This document shows positions 41,054 through 54,130 of a DNA stretch of 64,000 bases, piece by piece; the first letter of the stretch is position 1; the number at the start of each line of letters is the position of its first letter. The stretch is from Eudromia elegans. Taxonomy: Eukaryota; Chordata; Aves; Tinamiformes; Tinamidae. The stretch covers positions 3,202,786 to 3,266,785 of the forward strand of contig PTEX01000013.1 in the NCBI GenBank assembly GCA_003342815.1, in the 5' to 3' direction. The position numbers and the translations under genes were made by a program. The notes under the pieces were generated by a model. That model was not told the DNA's origin, did not search any database, and was given only the letters and a program-made list of their open reading frames with translations.

Positions 41054-44000
41054 AAAACCCACCAGGGCTGATGGTTTCAGTGTTGGATGTGATGACGTTG
41101 ATGATGGTCTTACAGGATGAGCTTGTTGTCTTCCTTATAATTAGATTTTTCAGTAGCATAGAAAACTCTCAGAGTTACTTTTGTGCTGAAATTTCCCATG
41201 TCACCTTTTTTTTTCCCCAAGGCTGGAATTACATGTGTAAATAATCTACGAATTTCTTAATGTAATCCAGCTAGAGAAAAACAGATTATTTGGACCAGCT
41301 ACCAGGCACTTCACCAGTTAGGTGTTTACAAGTAAGAACTACATCGTTCAACTTCTAGTTACATAGCTGTGTGTTTTCCTGCTCTGCCCTTAAGTGTCTG
41401 GATGTTTAGTCTCGAACTTTACTTAAAAGAGAGCTATCTATCTTAGGCCACCTTAATTCATTCCTTGCAGCCTGAAGAAATGGTTTTACCATTGTTGGCA
41501 CTGTAGCACAGCTTCTGATATATGAGCTAGTTAGATGTAGATTGAGTTCTGACCCTATGGGGTCTAGACAGAGTCATAAGTATGAGGTAGGGACCTCCCA
41601 AAACCTGCTATGAGGATGGAGGCAGAAGACAAGAGCACTGACATATTGGAAGGGCTGTGGTGACAGAGGGGGCCAAAGGCCAAGTGACTTTCTTCTAGAA
41701 GCTGGGGAGGTGGCTTCTGCCTCCCGAGAGGACATTTAACTGGTTCTTTCAACAGCTTTGCCATTCCCTCTGACTGGGGAAGCTGCCATTCTTACAGTTT
41801 GGTGTCTGTGCTGCCAAGACTGGGATTAACCTCGGAGTAACCACGGGGCTGGCTGCTCTAGCTGGTGACTTTCATAAGGCTTTGAGCTCCCTATTCCCCT
41901 TTGTACAGAAATCAGGTAAGGGTATGGCCAAAAGAGAGGAAGTGGTTCACAGCAAACAGTATTGCCCTGGACCTCACTGCATTGCAAAGTCTCAACAGAA
42001 ATTACTTTGCTACAAATAGCATCATAGGATGATATACTTGCTGTCATAGTCATGAAGAAACTATGATTTTACTTGTTTCCTTAAAGGACATGTTATGGCC
42101 TTATGAACAAGAATATAACAGCAAGAATGAGCCTTCTTGATAATATGTTTTTCAGGAACAGATGTGTGGGAGGAGTATAAAAACAGACTGGAAAATATTT
42201 AATAAATTGTTCTAAATCTATCACTGTTGTTATTGGAACAGAATAATAAACTAGCAAGGTATTCCAGGGAAATTCCTTCGCTGGCACTGCTTTAACCTAC
42301 CTTAAGTGATGTCACTATGGACATTGCCACTTAAGCAGCAAATACTAGCAAAAAGTAGATGGGACGTGAGAAGAGAAAATCAGAGTGTGAGCACACACAA
42401 ATGTTGACTGCCATCTGGCACAGATGTCATTTACTGCTGTTCATGAATCAGGAACCAGTTAATTTAACATATTTAGTAGTCTATCTATCCTTGTACAAAG
42501 CTAGGCAATACAATAATTGTTCTTCACATAGTTGTATTTTGAACTGTATGTTTCATTATTTTTTGAACAGGAATTCTTGAACTTTTTATTGGTCTAATAT
42601 TATGAATATGTGAGTGTTATAAGATTTAATAATGACATAACTTAAACATTTAAGTAGCTTCTCAGTAATAGAATGTGCGTGGAATGTTAGTATTTTTTGA
42701 AACCAAAATAGTAGAAAGAATAGTTGAGTGATTAGTTGCTGAATGTGTTTTTTTCACTCACTGGAAGAAAAGTGGAAGTTTTCAGCTTAGTTCCCTGGAA
42801 AAGCAGATGCAAATTATTTTTCTTCAAATAAGTTTATTATTTTTTCCAGATTATCTATAAATACAACCTTATATTGAGTTATATAGTTGTATATGTATAA
42901 TGTAATATATATTCTATTATATGCCATTAACAGAATATACAGCAGAATTGCAGATGCAATCCTCTGTTTGCATTTTAATTTTTCTTGTAACAGTTGCATG
43001 ATTACAACCACCAGTGGTTAAGTAAATGCCCTCTGTGCAACATTGTCCTATAAAAGCAAAGCCCTGAGTGTGTGAGCGCTCTTTATGAGATGAAAATGAA
43101 TTTACTGAAGTTTCATCATTAATACTCACAGTATGCAATCTGTTTATTTTGCTTATGTATAAGGCCATATGAATTTAAACCACGTGAAGCTTGCTAAATG
43201 AGTTATAAAAGACAGGAATTTTATTAAAAATTACCTAATTTCTAGCTATAATACCTTGAATTGAAGTTGTATCTAGATCTTTAGTAAAAAAAAAAAGGTG
43301 TTTTTATAAGTTTGTTTTAGAGACGTAGCTCCATAAACAAAATTAAATACTTTTTTTTTTCTAAAAGGAAAAGAAAATGCTATTTAAACATGAATTCCAG
43401 CCTGCAGATGACTTAATGACAAATATCAGAGAAATGGGAAGGGTATAAAATCAGGAGCAGTCCTCGTGTCAGTTATAAAGCCTTTTTAAAACATGGTTGC
43501 TTCTAGAATTATACTGTTAGCATTAACTACTCTGCTAAATGTAATTTCAGAGCAGCTTGGCTATGCTGGGACCAATAATGTTTCAGCAGATGTTAACAGT
43601 GAGGGAATTTAAAGATTACAGAGTTTCATGGGTGTAGTAAAGCTGCAGTGGGAACAGAAATATTACCGTAGCTGTTATGTTCTGAGTGCACCACATTTAC
43701 TGACAAGTAATACATGAGTGATAGTGAGGACCAAGGGAACAGAACTTTATACTTACTGGTCAGCAGCCTATAAATTCCATAAATTAAACAAAGTTTTATG
43801 TATTTTTCATTTCTGTTCAGAATGATCCTCTCTGAGGGCCCCTGTTTCATGTTAATTCCATCGACAAAGCAGAGCTCTGCCTTTCAGCCTTTTTTTTGTA
43901 AGGCTATTTCACCAAACATATTTTTCCTTTCTCCTCCTCCTTCGCCCTCTACCTGCCAGGGTTTCCAGGCAATGCAATGCGTCCTCCTCAGTGATCCTTC

Positions 44001-46019
44001 TGACTGGATCACACCAGAGGGTGGACAAAGGAGGAGCTGACAGGAGCTTGTTGAGAGGCAGCCCCTTCCCCAAACACCCTGGCTCTCGTCCCGTGGATTT
44101 TATGCCTTGTGCATTTCTTCTGTCCCAGACCACAAGGCAAGGAAACAATTATTATGGCTTACTGAGATTGCTAAAGATTTACAAATTTATGGAGAAGATA
44201 ATATATTTTAATAGGCCAGCCTAAAACATTGACTCTCCAAACCTGAAACATAGGTGAGCTACATGAATATGGCTATTGACACCATGTCCTGACTTTCTAT
44301 ACAATTCTACTGATAAGCTGAGTGTGGGAGTAAACAAAGCAGCCCAGTTCTCTGCACTGCAAGATGTGAAGTGTGAGTCCATCCACAGTCTAGCTACAGA
44401 GCCAAGGTGCAGGTAAGTGGAGGTGGAGTGAGTATTGAAGAGACCAAGAGCGGCATGTGGAAATCTCAGTTACTGTGTGCAGACTTGGTTAATTAAAGTG
44501 TTAAAAATTTTGCTAATATTTTTATGGTGTTCAGCTTTGTGAATCATTCCAGCTAGCAACAATATTACTTGCTAGTTAAGGAGGTTTTCAGAGGAATGAA
44601 GAAAAGAAACATTTATGCTATTTTCTATTGAAGAATAAAATAGACTATAGTCTAAAGTCTCCTAGATTGTTACCAAAAGAATTCTGGAAAGGCATAATTA
44701 GTCTATTTCCATTTTCAGGAGATACTTTGATGGATTATCAGGGCCTACTGACTTCCTTTGCACTTGCAGTTTGGATATTAGGAGATAACAGATGTACCGT
44801 AGTCAGCTTTTTCCATCATCAAGTTCAGTATAAGGTGGCACCGATATAAACATTCCCTTTCCATGCTACTCATTGTGTGACGGGCACGGCCAGCACTGGT
44901 GCTACCAAAGACCTTGGCCTTGTTGAGCCAGATTAAAGAAAGCAATGGCAGTACCAGAAGGATGCTTGTTAGGAATGAATATGCCCATACAGCAAACTAC
45001 CTAGTGAAAGCCTTTTTATTTTGATGGCACTCTTTCACTGTCTATCATAAACTTAGTGAAGCAAGCTTTCTCTATCCAGCTCTCCTTTTATTGGGCACAA
45101 ATCACTTCTGACAGGAAGTTTTATGCCCAAATCCGTTTACTGTCCTTGTTGGTAGTCTTTAAATTAATATTTATAAGCTGAGAGAGGCCTAAAAGAATGC
45201 AGCAGTAAAATATCTAAATGCTTCAGTTTGGCTTTGGCTTGATTTTCTCCGTCTTGACCACTGACATTCCTTAATTACTAGTGACCCAGGCAAGTACAGT
45301 CTCTGCTGCTCCAGGCCCACAAATCACCGCCCGTGATAGTCTTGGGGCTGGCAAAAGGAGATGGTCAAAGCAGACCGGCTTGCAGGATATATTGGCTGAA
45401 CAGGTGTGGGGACAGGGAGAAGTACAAATTTCATCAGAGAGGGATCTTAAGAGAAATAACTGAATGTTGAAACAAATTATTTGGCTAAGATAAAAAGATT
45501 AATACCATCTTAGTTGGCAAAAGTCTGAAATTTAGCTCGTATATTTTTTAAAAGAGTGAGAAACAAACCAGAGGGCATACTAAGCACAGAAAACCTCAAA
45601 TGAGCACGTTCAAATCTTGAATGGATGATACATACACACACCCTCAGCAAAATGACCATTTTCATTAAGTCAATATGAAGGACACTTCTTTTGCATATCA
45701 AAAACTGTTGGGCAAGCTGAAATTAGAACAAAGCTGATTAAAAATAAAATCTTGTTGCATTCAATCTTTTCCTCCTTTTTGTTACTATTTCATTTTTTTT
45801 CCCTTGATGTCTCACTTCTGTCAAATTAGGTGAAGGGTGTACAACAGAATAAAAGCAAATATAATAAAAACCTAATCAGCTGTCACCACCTTAGCACACA
45901 AGCACATAAAAATAATGAGGCTGACTAGAATGGAAAAAAAAAGAAGAGATAACAAATGCTGGAGCCCTCTTAAAACATCATTATAGGATAAAAGTGGAGA
46001 GGGACAAAGGATTCTATCC

Positions 46020-46320
46020 AGCGAACAGTGTGGTACCCTGGTCTTGGATCAGATGAAATTTTAGCACATGAATCGTCTTATGATTACGCAGGAGGATCCC
46101 TAAACAAAATGTATCAGTCAGCTATGCATGCGAGATGCCGTGGATCCGCGTCACCCTTGTCTGTACACCTAGCCAAATCCTTTTCCTAAGGAATGAATGA
46201 GAATTTTATGTTCCTCCGATAACAGAGAGAAGCAGCTGAATGCAGTTTGCAGTAGAATCACTGAAACAATTACAGAGCTTTCCAATGGGCAACGAGTGTC
46301 TTAACATCCACTAGCTATCT
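46020..46320. other. Candidate conserved non-coding element with retained CpGs
   Basis: About ten CpGs in 300 bases of otherwise AT-rich sequence, spread through unique words such as gaatcgtcttatgattacgc, gcatgcgagatgccgtgg and atccgcgtcaccc. It is not a repeat I know, and it lacks an open frame. CpG retention outside an island can mean an unmethylated or constrained element. Conservation was not tested. Confidence 0.3.
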
Positions 46321-48479
46321 GACTAAAAGGAATATCTAAAAGATGGATAAATGCACATTTGTTTTGGAAAATGAAGCTGTACACTACCCTATTCTATTTA
46401 CTCTCTTTAGAAAGACTATTTTGGGGACATAAATGACAATTCTTGCTCAAAACCTCTTTGGAATTTTTTCTTATATTTGCAGATTTGACTGATTACACTT
46501 GACCAAACATTCTTCTACATCATTGGCTGTTTCACATCTCAGCATGCTGGTAAGTGTTTACTGTTTCTGCTTCCAAGGGAGCTATACTTCATATACATTA
46601 TACTCACATACTGCAATAGGATGCACTTGATATGTGGGAAGAAGATTGGAAAATAAACCACTAATTCTTCTGTAACTCAAAACTATTTTTCTTTTGTGTT
46701 CAAAAGCCTAAGCTGCCTCAGGTAGTCTTTAAACTTCTTTATAAACAGTGCTCCTGCCAACTGAGATAGCTAATGAATATAACAAGCCTACACATACGAT
46801 TATAAAAAAGACACAATTATGCATTCTATTAGAATGACTCAGACTTCCCCTAAATCCTATTCTTCCTGAACAAGATAAAATTCTAAGACTTGTAGAATAA
46901 GCTGATCATCTACTGAGGGCAGATAATTCCCACATAAGTGTCTCTGCTCTTGGGTAATCAAGCATTCAAAGTGAGTCTTTCTAGAGCTTAAAAGGAGATG
47001 GCATTTTGGCACCTGGGCCAAGTAACCAGAGTGTCCAGACACAAAGTCACACACATGAAATTTGAGGCAGGACATACATGACAAGGCATATGTGATACTA
47101 CAACACATGCCATGAAAAATGCAGTATAATGCGTGTGAACTTGACAATAAGTGTTAAATCAGCCTATTAATTGTCAGCTCACTTTTTTTTGGACTGTCTT
47201 CTTTGCAAAGACACAAATAAGCAGTAAAAGACAAGGTAGAAAAAGATATGATGTAACAGTACAAAATTTCCCATCACATGTTTTTCTTGAATTTTACTTT
47301 TGGCCCTTTCAAATACATTAAGCATGGCACAAATAGATACTGGGACTTCTTTTCCCCAGAAGTCAAGGATTCTATAAGCCTGCAAAGAGGCATTCAGCCT
47401 TGCTCAAAATGACGCCTCCGTTAAGTAAACCACAGCGGTCAGGGTCACTGTTTCTTGGCCCTTAGGAAAAAAACAACACTTAGCTTGCTTCTGTTTAAAT
47501 GCTGATTCCTCAGGCTGTCCACAGGGCTGTCCAAATTCAAACAAAATATTGATGTGTTCTGTGCTTTTTTTCAGCTACTTTATAGTAACTTAGGTGATTG
47601 GGTTCATATATATGTTTTTCTTAAAGAGAAAAGCGTAACTGGAAGATTAATGCAGTTTATAAAAGCTTTGGGAATGCCTTTGGTTTACTCATGTTTCCAT
47701 GTGTTCAGTTCTTATATAATACTTTACATGTACGTTTTCTTTTTTTTCTATCACAAACATTGAAAGCACTATATTTTTCAATTGTGCTCAGAAATGCTGA
47801 CCTACCACTAGCCATAAAAGTGCACAGCAATTATAAATACTTTCCCCTTATTTCTAACCTTTTCTTTTTATTTTTTATTCTTTTTCCTATTGCAGGATGT
47901 TTGCATTGAAAAGCTCCATGCAAACATCACTGAAAGTCCTCACCTTTGACTAGTGTTTTCCCTACAAATTGGATTAAGATTGCATGTACACACAAGCAAA
48001 CGTTTGTTGAAGGAATCTGTGCCTGTGGCTGAGAAATGTTTGCTAAATGGACTGTCATGCTTTCTAAATGCTCTTTCCCTAGTGTCCTGACCTGAGCCAA
48101 AGCCACATGGTAATAATTCTCCATAGTTGAGAGACCTTTAAATTGAAATGTTTGGAAGTTGCCTTTCCATTGGCTCCAACCCATTGTTCTCAATAGCCCA
48201 CTTACTTTAATTTCCAGCTGTCCTAATAGAGACAGAATACTCAGCTCCCCATTTCATGCTGTGCTATCAAATGCCTCCCTGTATCCTAGTGGGAGAGCTT
48301 TGCTTCTTTGAGGAAAATCCTTTACAAATTAGGTATTTCTGATATTTACTTGCACAACAGTGTTCTGAATGATATTTCAGTGAGGCTGTAAGTTAGAAAT
48401 ATTTAGAAATGTAATAGAAATTAAGATATCTAGGCTGAGTCTAAGTTATCTAGGAGGTAAGAGCTATGTTTTGGTTTTG

Positions 48480-48525
48480 CTGGATATTACTCCTGGATAT
48501 TATATATACCTGGATATTGCTCCTA
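48480..48525. repeat. Three copies of a ctggatatt motif
   Basis: ctggatatt occurs at 48480, 48493 and 48510, with the first and third followed by (a/g)ctcct. It is a short imperfect tandem repeat. Confidence 0.7.
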
Positions 48526-49199
48526 GGGCGCATGAAAGGCTTTGTCTTTCCTCTTACAGGGTCCTCTTTTGACCCTCTGTAGGTGTTTTGTCATCCATTC
48601 TCTTGCCTTGATTCTCTTTATTTTCTCTTGCTCTTTCTCTTCATTTCTGCCCAATCTCAGCAGGTGAATAGCCTGAATTTATCTCCCTTCTCCATATATG
48701 CCTTTCCTCATCTTTTAATGCAGGACCTTAATGCCCTCTGCTTGTGCCCCTCACCCCTAGTTGGTTTCCTGAGAGAAGAGCAGTGGATAGGAATACAGAA
48801 ATATATTTTTTTAATGACATGAGCTAAGACAATATTTATTAGCAGGTGTCCTATCTGGAGTACACAGGATTTCCTTCAAAGCGGTGATGTCTTTAAGTGA
48901 GTGAAGTGTAAGTACACAGATACCTTAAAACCTGGCCCTCTGCCTCTATTTCCCCTGGGGTGGAAGTAGGAATTCCCGGGCCACTCCACATAGCAATGTC
49001 TCCATACCAAGACTGGCACTGTCCTCAGAGTCTTGTGGAATTACCACCATCTCTGTTTGGCCAGAGCTGTGAAGGGATGGATGGCAATGGAGATAGTAAC
49101 AAAAGAAAAAGAGAAGGAAGGATTCTTCGGGCTTGCATGTCCACAGCCCATCTATCCTCTAAGCAAGCTCCTCCTAGGGCTAAAGCCATAAACAAGGAG

Positions 49200-49500
49200 C
49201 TCCAAGGTGCAACACGAGGCTTCTGCACTGCCGCATCCAGAGCCGTAAATCAGCTCCCAGTTCCTCCTGCTCACCCTGGAGGGGAAGCCGATTCTGGCTG
49301 GCTGCTACAGTAGCACTTGGTGGCAGCGCCCTGGCAGACAAACTTCCAGATGTTTGATGAGAGTGACAGGCTCGGGGTGGGAGCGCTGGAGCTCTGCACG
49401 CAGGCCGCTCTTCAAAATGCACGGCTAGCTTGCAGCGCTCCCGGGGAGGGAAAATGTCAAGAGAAGACAGTGTTCGTGGCAGGCATCGCGTTTCAGGCCT
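49200..49500. promoter_or_regulatory. CpG-enriched block, candidate regulatory element
   Basis: About 15 CpGs between 49213 and 49490 with locally raised GC. It contains a less GC-rich centre, aacttccagatgtttgatga, flanked by agcgccctgg and gcgctggagctctgcacgc. It is weaker than the 35 kb island. An orphan CpG block, an enhancer, or the start of an unannotated transcript are possible. The overlapping open frames lack family resemblance. Confidence 0.4.
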
Positions 49501-50865
49501 CAGGTGGAAAAGTCTAGGGAAGACAACACTGAAACAATTTATAAAATAAAGAAAGGGGGAGGCTCTGCAAATAGAGCCAAGCTCGGAGATGTGGAGCTGA
49601 CTGTCACCCCCAGCCCAATCCCATGTACCAGCACTTGTGCAGCTTCACTGAGGGATATTTCAGACCTCAGGTCCCCATCCACTTGTCAGGCCCTGTTTCC
49701 AGCTGCCCCGCATTATGGAGAGTGTTTTTTCTGATGATGTTCAGCTCTTGACCTTTTCCTGTCTTTGTCCGCAGATGTCCTTCACATCCCTGCCATCCTT
49801 GAAGTTTCCCCACGCACTTCTGCCTTGTTGCTTCCCACATCTCAGAGTCCCTCTGCCTGTTGTATGTCTTCCTTCTCTCCACCACCTGCAAGCCCAAGTA
49901 GGCTCAGCAAGCACCTTCCTACCAAGAAAACAAAACAAAACAAAACAATTCAAGGGACTAAATGCCATTTGCCAGCATAGAGCGTGGCTTATGCCCTATC
50001 CTTTTTTCTCCACCCTTTGTCTCTATGGCCTACACAGATTGTATCTCTAAATAATAATAATATGCTAGCCTGATCTTTTTTCTTGTTCCCACTGTCTGAT
50101 GTTACATTAGATTTTTCTGATTTACTGCATAACTGCATGGAAACATATATAGATAAATTACTCTAACAAGTGACATTATCATTTCCAAACACCTTTTTTT
50201 TTCCCCACATTTGAGAGCTAGTCATGTTCTTAACATATTAAATTGTTGTTATTCTCATATTGTTTTATTTCCTTCTGAGGAAATAAATATTCCCTTAATA
50301 AAAATTGTGTATTGAAGACAGGAGTTTTTGATGGTATAAATGTAAAAATATTCCTGTGTTTCCATTCAGATATGTTCCCTGCTTTGTAGAATTCCTGCTT
50401 TCCAAAATATCTCGTGCATCTTTCTGCTTGCACTGGTGATCTCTGAAGAATGTATTTTAAAATTAAGCTTTGCTATGCCTGTGAAAAACTAGCCGTTCAT
50501 TTCAAACATAAATATATTACAATTTTTTCCTTCCACTTGAGCATAAATCTCCTGTAATATGAGCCTGATATCCCTTTGCAAAGAGATGAATCCTAGTTTG
50601 GTCTTGTTTGGAAAGAGATTTCAGCTGGATCCAGCAGCGTTAGGCGAGACATCCACGGGTCGTGGTTGCTGGGTGCACTAATTGCACCTTGCTGCCTTTA
50701 GAGCCGTCCTGACATACAGGTTTTGGCAAAGCATTTCAATCCGAAAAGCACCACCCTTCCTATGAGCTGGCCAAGCACTCTGCTGAGGGCAAGAAAACTT
50801 ACGAGTCAGTGAACTACTTTTATTTCAGAGTCTCCTTTAAATGAAACACAAGGCCCCCAAACTTT

Positions 50866-50925
50866 CCCTGGTGTCATACCACTGACCTCTCTGAAATTGC
50901 ACCAGGGTTGAATGTGATCAGATTT
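50866..50925. mobile_element. Ancient palindromic element fragment (ccctggtgt...caccaggg type)
   Basis: ccctggtg (50866-50873) and caccaggg (50900-50907) form a perfect 8-bp inverted repeat around tcataccactgacctctctg, and are followed by ttgaatgtgatc. This fits a common old sauropsid repeat of the form CTGGTGTAACTCCATTGA...TTACACCAGGGATGAAT. It is diverged in the centre. Boundaries are approximate. Confidence 0.5.
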
Positions 50926-51352
50926 GTCATCAAATCCATTTTGTACCAGCAGGAGTAGGGATGAAGCGAGTGAGGCATCCCACAAGTCCAGTCTGGAGCC
51001 CCCCGCTATTACCCCGGGCTCCTTCCTCACCTTAGGCTGAAGGGAATGAGAAGGTCCAACTTGTCAGGACTTATTACTTATTCACAAAACTATCACACCT
51101 TTGACACATCTGTCAGTTTTTATACAAAAAAAATGGATGAGCAACGATGTTGAAGTTTCCTTCCAGCACACTGGAGGGCAGTCCTTTTTACCACAGCCCT
51201 AAGGCTTTCATGTCAGGGCTTAGTTGCAATGACAGAGCAGTGTGAGAGAGCTATCATTGGGTCTGACTGTACTACACTTTCCTCTGGACAGATGATGCTT
51301 GGCCCCTGGTAGTAGAGAGAGAGAGAATTAAGCTTTCATCCTTAAATAGCAT

Positions 51353-51384
51353 AATAAATAAATAAATAAATAAATACATAAATA
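51353..51384. repeat. (AAAT)n microsatellite
   Basis: Seven to eight AAAT units, the last ones interrupted by ac (aaatacataaat). Confidence 0.9.
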
Positions 51385-52600
51385 GCTATAAATATCTGAC
51401 ATCAGACATCCAATTTATGCTACAGTTATAGATTAGATGAAGATGCCTCTCTTTATTTTTTTTTCAACACTTCCTAAAATAAATGCTGAAAGCTGCTGCA
51501 TCGTATGGAGTGGTCTTCTGCAAGAACAAGCAGCAAAATATTTGCAAAAATGCTAAACTAAGAAAGGCAAAGCAAATGTGCAGAGCAATGTGTTTCCTAA
51601 TGAGTTGTGGTCAGATCTGTAATTTAAACTTGACAGTAGTATCACAAAATCCGGATTAATAGTGAAGTCACCAGGAATCTTAGGAAACATTATGTTCCAT
51701 AGAGTGTGTGGCTAATGGTTGCTAAGTACAAAGGATTTGGAGAGGCACGGCTGATGTATGAAAATTCTAGCTGAATGCAGAATGCATTTATTCCAGGATT
51801 TAGGCTTTGGTTGCATTTACAAACAAATGAAAGGCTACTTATTAATTTTATATGAGGGATTTTTTTTTTTTTTGCTGTCTTATTCAGGATGAGGTTCTGA
51901 GCATTTTTCTGGGTCTTGCTTTATGCAGTCATGACATATGCCCAACCTCAAAAATGGTTCTGAGTTTCCAATGCTTTGGTAATCCAGCTTTCACAGTTCC
52001 CATTTTCTAAAAATCTCCATAACTAGGACCAATGCTTTCTAATGCTTTCAACCATTACTGTCCCCATGGATGGGAAAGAAAAGAACGTGTGTAAGACAGA
52101 GTCCTTCAGCGCCAGCATGTAGTGCCATGGTCTGAACCTTTCTTCAGAATCCATACCGCATCCAAAACCTGAGCTGGCTAAACTAAGCTTGCCTGATATA
52201 TTCCCTCCCTGTCGCTGAGCGCGTGAGCCCTCTGTGAACACTTGTGACTTACCTGTATTGCAGGTCCCATGAGCTTTGGGGAGTTCTTTTTCATGGCAAT
52301 AAATGTCTAAAAAGCAAAGAGTTAAACAGTAGTAGTTTCCATTTGCTTTTAAATGTTTTAAAAAGAAATGTCTATTTTTCCTTTTTATTTTATGCAATTT
52401 TGAGCCATCTTTCATAAAGAAATGAGGCTTACAAAGTTGCATGGGTTACATGTTTGTGTATATGCATGTGTGTATTTCCTGATAAGGTTTTACTCTATTT
52501 AATGATTTCAGACAAATTTGAAAGAAATTTTTTTTAAAAACCCCTATACAATTTGTGAAACAGTGAAAGAATGGACACAGGAGGATGGAGGAGAAGGAAC

Positions 52601-52639
52601 ACCCTACAGGATCCCCTACAGGGCCCTATAGGGCCCTGT
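52601..52639. repeat. Short GC-rich tandem repeat (ccctacagg-type)
   Basis: ccctacagg, ccctacagg and ccctatagg follow one another at 10-12 bp spacing (accctacaggatcccctaca, then gggccctatagggccctg). It is unusually GC-rich for the neighbourhood and contains two gggccc palindromes. Confidence 0.75.
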
Positions 52640-52692
52640 CTAAAACAAGACTGCAGAGTGAGTTCATGCATTATTAACTACCCAGAAACTGC

Positions 52693-52725
52693 ACATATAC
52701 ATATATATGTGTGTATATATATATT
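52693..52725. repeat. TA/CA-rich dinucleotide repeat
   Basis: cacatatacatatatatgtgtgtatatata-like alternating purine-pyrimidine sequence, a potential Z-DNA or cruciform-prone tract. Confidence 0.8.
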
Positions 52726-53735
52726 TCCGAAAGAGTGTGAGAGATGGACCATATGTGCCCCACTCTTGGGAAAAACTTCAACTGCAACTCAGAATTAATT
52801 ACAAGGCGCAAAGCTGGGCTCCATTAGTTCTATTCTTGCAAAACTACTTATTTCTGGTTTTGTTTTCCTTCTGTAGCTTTTCAGAACAAACGTGATGTGA
52901 CACTCGAATCTATCCCAGGACTTTTTTTAGAGTTATTTTTGCTATCACTTTTCAGTCTGTGGTAAAAAAGAATCAGCACATATGTTAAATAACCTATAGC
53001 TAGCAGAATTATTCTTCCTTGTACAACAATTAGTCTCCTACTTCATATGATCCTTTCAGTAATACTAGTAGTAGCAATAAATAATAATGATTTGATAATA
53101 ATAATTTAAAAACCCATAGACTCTCCTCAGTGATGTAAGAGAGAAGTCAAGTTGTTCTGAATGTTAAAGCTGGTCAAGATGATTCAGAAAAGACTGAGCC
53201 ATCATATGACATTTCTTAATGGTTTTATGGGTCTGTGTACTGTTTAAATGTAATTCTGGTCCTCACCTTTAGTATCAATGAAATTGAATTTTCTTCCTTA
53301 CACTCACTGATGAATGAATGCAGATATAGAGAAGAAAAGGGTGTCACTTGCGACAGGAACACCACCAAATGAGAATGAAATGTCATGGGAAACAACATCT
53401 TTTCCCTCTTTTGTGTTTTACCCTCATTTCTAGCTTATTGGAAAGATGAATGAAAGCAATACACAGGCAGAATAACAAAATGACCATACAGTAACTGGAA
53501 ACTCAAAAACTAATGACATGTTGTGTGTGTCCTAATTACCTAAAACTGGGTAGTCCAGAAACCATGCTCTAGTTTCTTCCTCAAAGTACTCTGATAGTAG
53601 CTAAAATCAGACCAAAGCCTTTTTCTGTGCTTTTACAGAAGAACTCCCTGCCACATTTGCTCTCTCATTCTTACACAGCCAAGTTCCTACGTTACTGTAG
53701 GGGATTCAGAGCTCGGTATCAAATGAGAGTCTGAG

Positions 53736-53799
53736 CATCCGATCTGGCTCCCACTGAAGAGGGCGGCGGGACTCCAGTTGACTTTGACAGCAGATCAGA
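53736..53799. mobile_element. Ancient palindromic element fragment (cccattgacttcaatggg type)
   Basis: atccgatctggctcccactg followed by gggactccagttgactttga and cagatcag matches, in order, an old interspersed repeat whose remembered layout is CCATTGAAGTCAATGG-AAAGACTCC-CATTGACTTCAATGGG-TTTGGATCAGG. It is heavily mutated, so the call is tentative. It lies 200 bp before another such fossil. Confidence 0.4.
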
Positions 53800-54002
53800 A
53801 ATGGAATGTGAATGAGCAGATATTTCTGGATGTTGAAGAAATTTACTGACTCTCAGATATCAGTTTTACCCAAAGCAGAATGAAGTTAAACAAACATGAT
53901 CTTTTTTTTCTTTTCCCTTTGAAACACGAGAGTTATGAGGCCCTCTCCTGCTAATTATGTTACCAACATAACAGGATGCAGAAGTGTGTGATGAGGCTCT
54001 GC

Positions 54003-54130
54003 TTTAGCAAAGCAGCTAAGAATATGCTTAAAATTAAGCATTTATTTAAGGGTTTTGCTGAATAAGGATGAGATCATTCACATACTTAAAGTTAAATGCA
54101 TGCTTAAGTGCTTTGCTGAATCTGGGCCCA
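54003..54130. mobile_element. Ancient palindromic interspersed element (MITE-like), copy 2, near full length
   Basis: The left arm (54003-54052) contains tttagcaaagcagctaag and aatatgcttaaaattaagca. The right arm (54083-54129) contains acttaaagttaaatgcatgc and ttaagtgctttgctgaatct plus gggccc. The arms are inverted copies: agcaaagc pairs with gctttgct, and cttaaaattaagca with the tgc..tta motifs. It is the same family as the copy at 39.0 kb and better preserved, in the reverse-complement-symmetric form expected of a palindromic MITE. Confidence 0.65.

Larger units (their letters stand above)
39083..50859. other. Intergenic sequence, no gene seen
   Basis: Nearly 12 kb without a supported exon or RNA gene. 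Simple repeats lie at 41027-41053 and 48480-48525. Two blocks keep more CpGs than their surroundings (46020-46320 and 49200-49500). The rest is AT-rich with only short, unrecognisable open frames. Confidence 0.6.
50926..53735. other. Intergenic sequence, no gene seen
   Basis: AT-rich. It contains the (AAAT)n run at 51353, a short GA run at 51314-51327, a small ccctacagg tandem repeat at 52601, a TA-rich run at 52693 and AAT-rich sequence at 53075-53107. A 139-codon minus-strand open frame (52023-52442) shows no recognisable domain. Confidence 0.55.

Noticed and set aside
52023..52442. 139-codon minus-strand open frame
   Set aside because: It is one of the longest frames in the window but has no recognisable domain and no supporting splice or promoter signal. 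A frame of this length is expected by chance in 64 kb.
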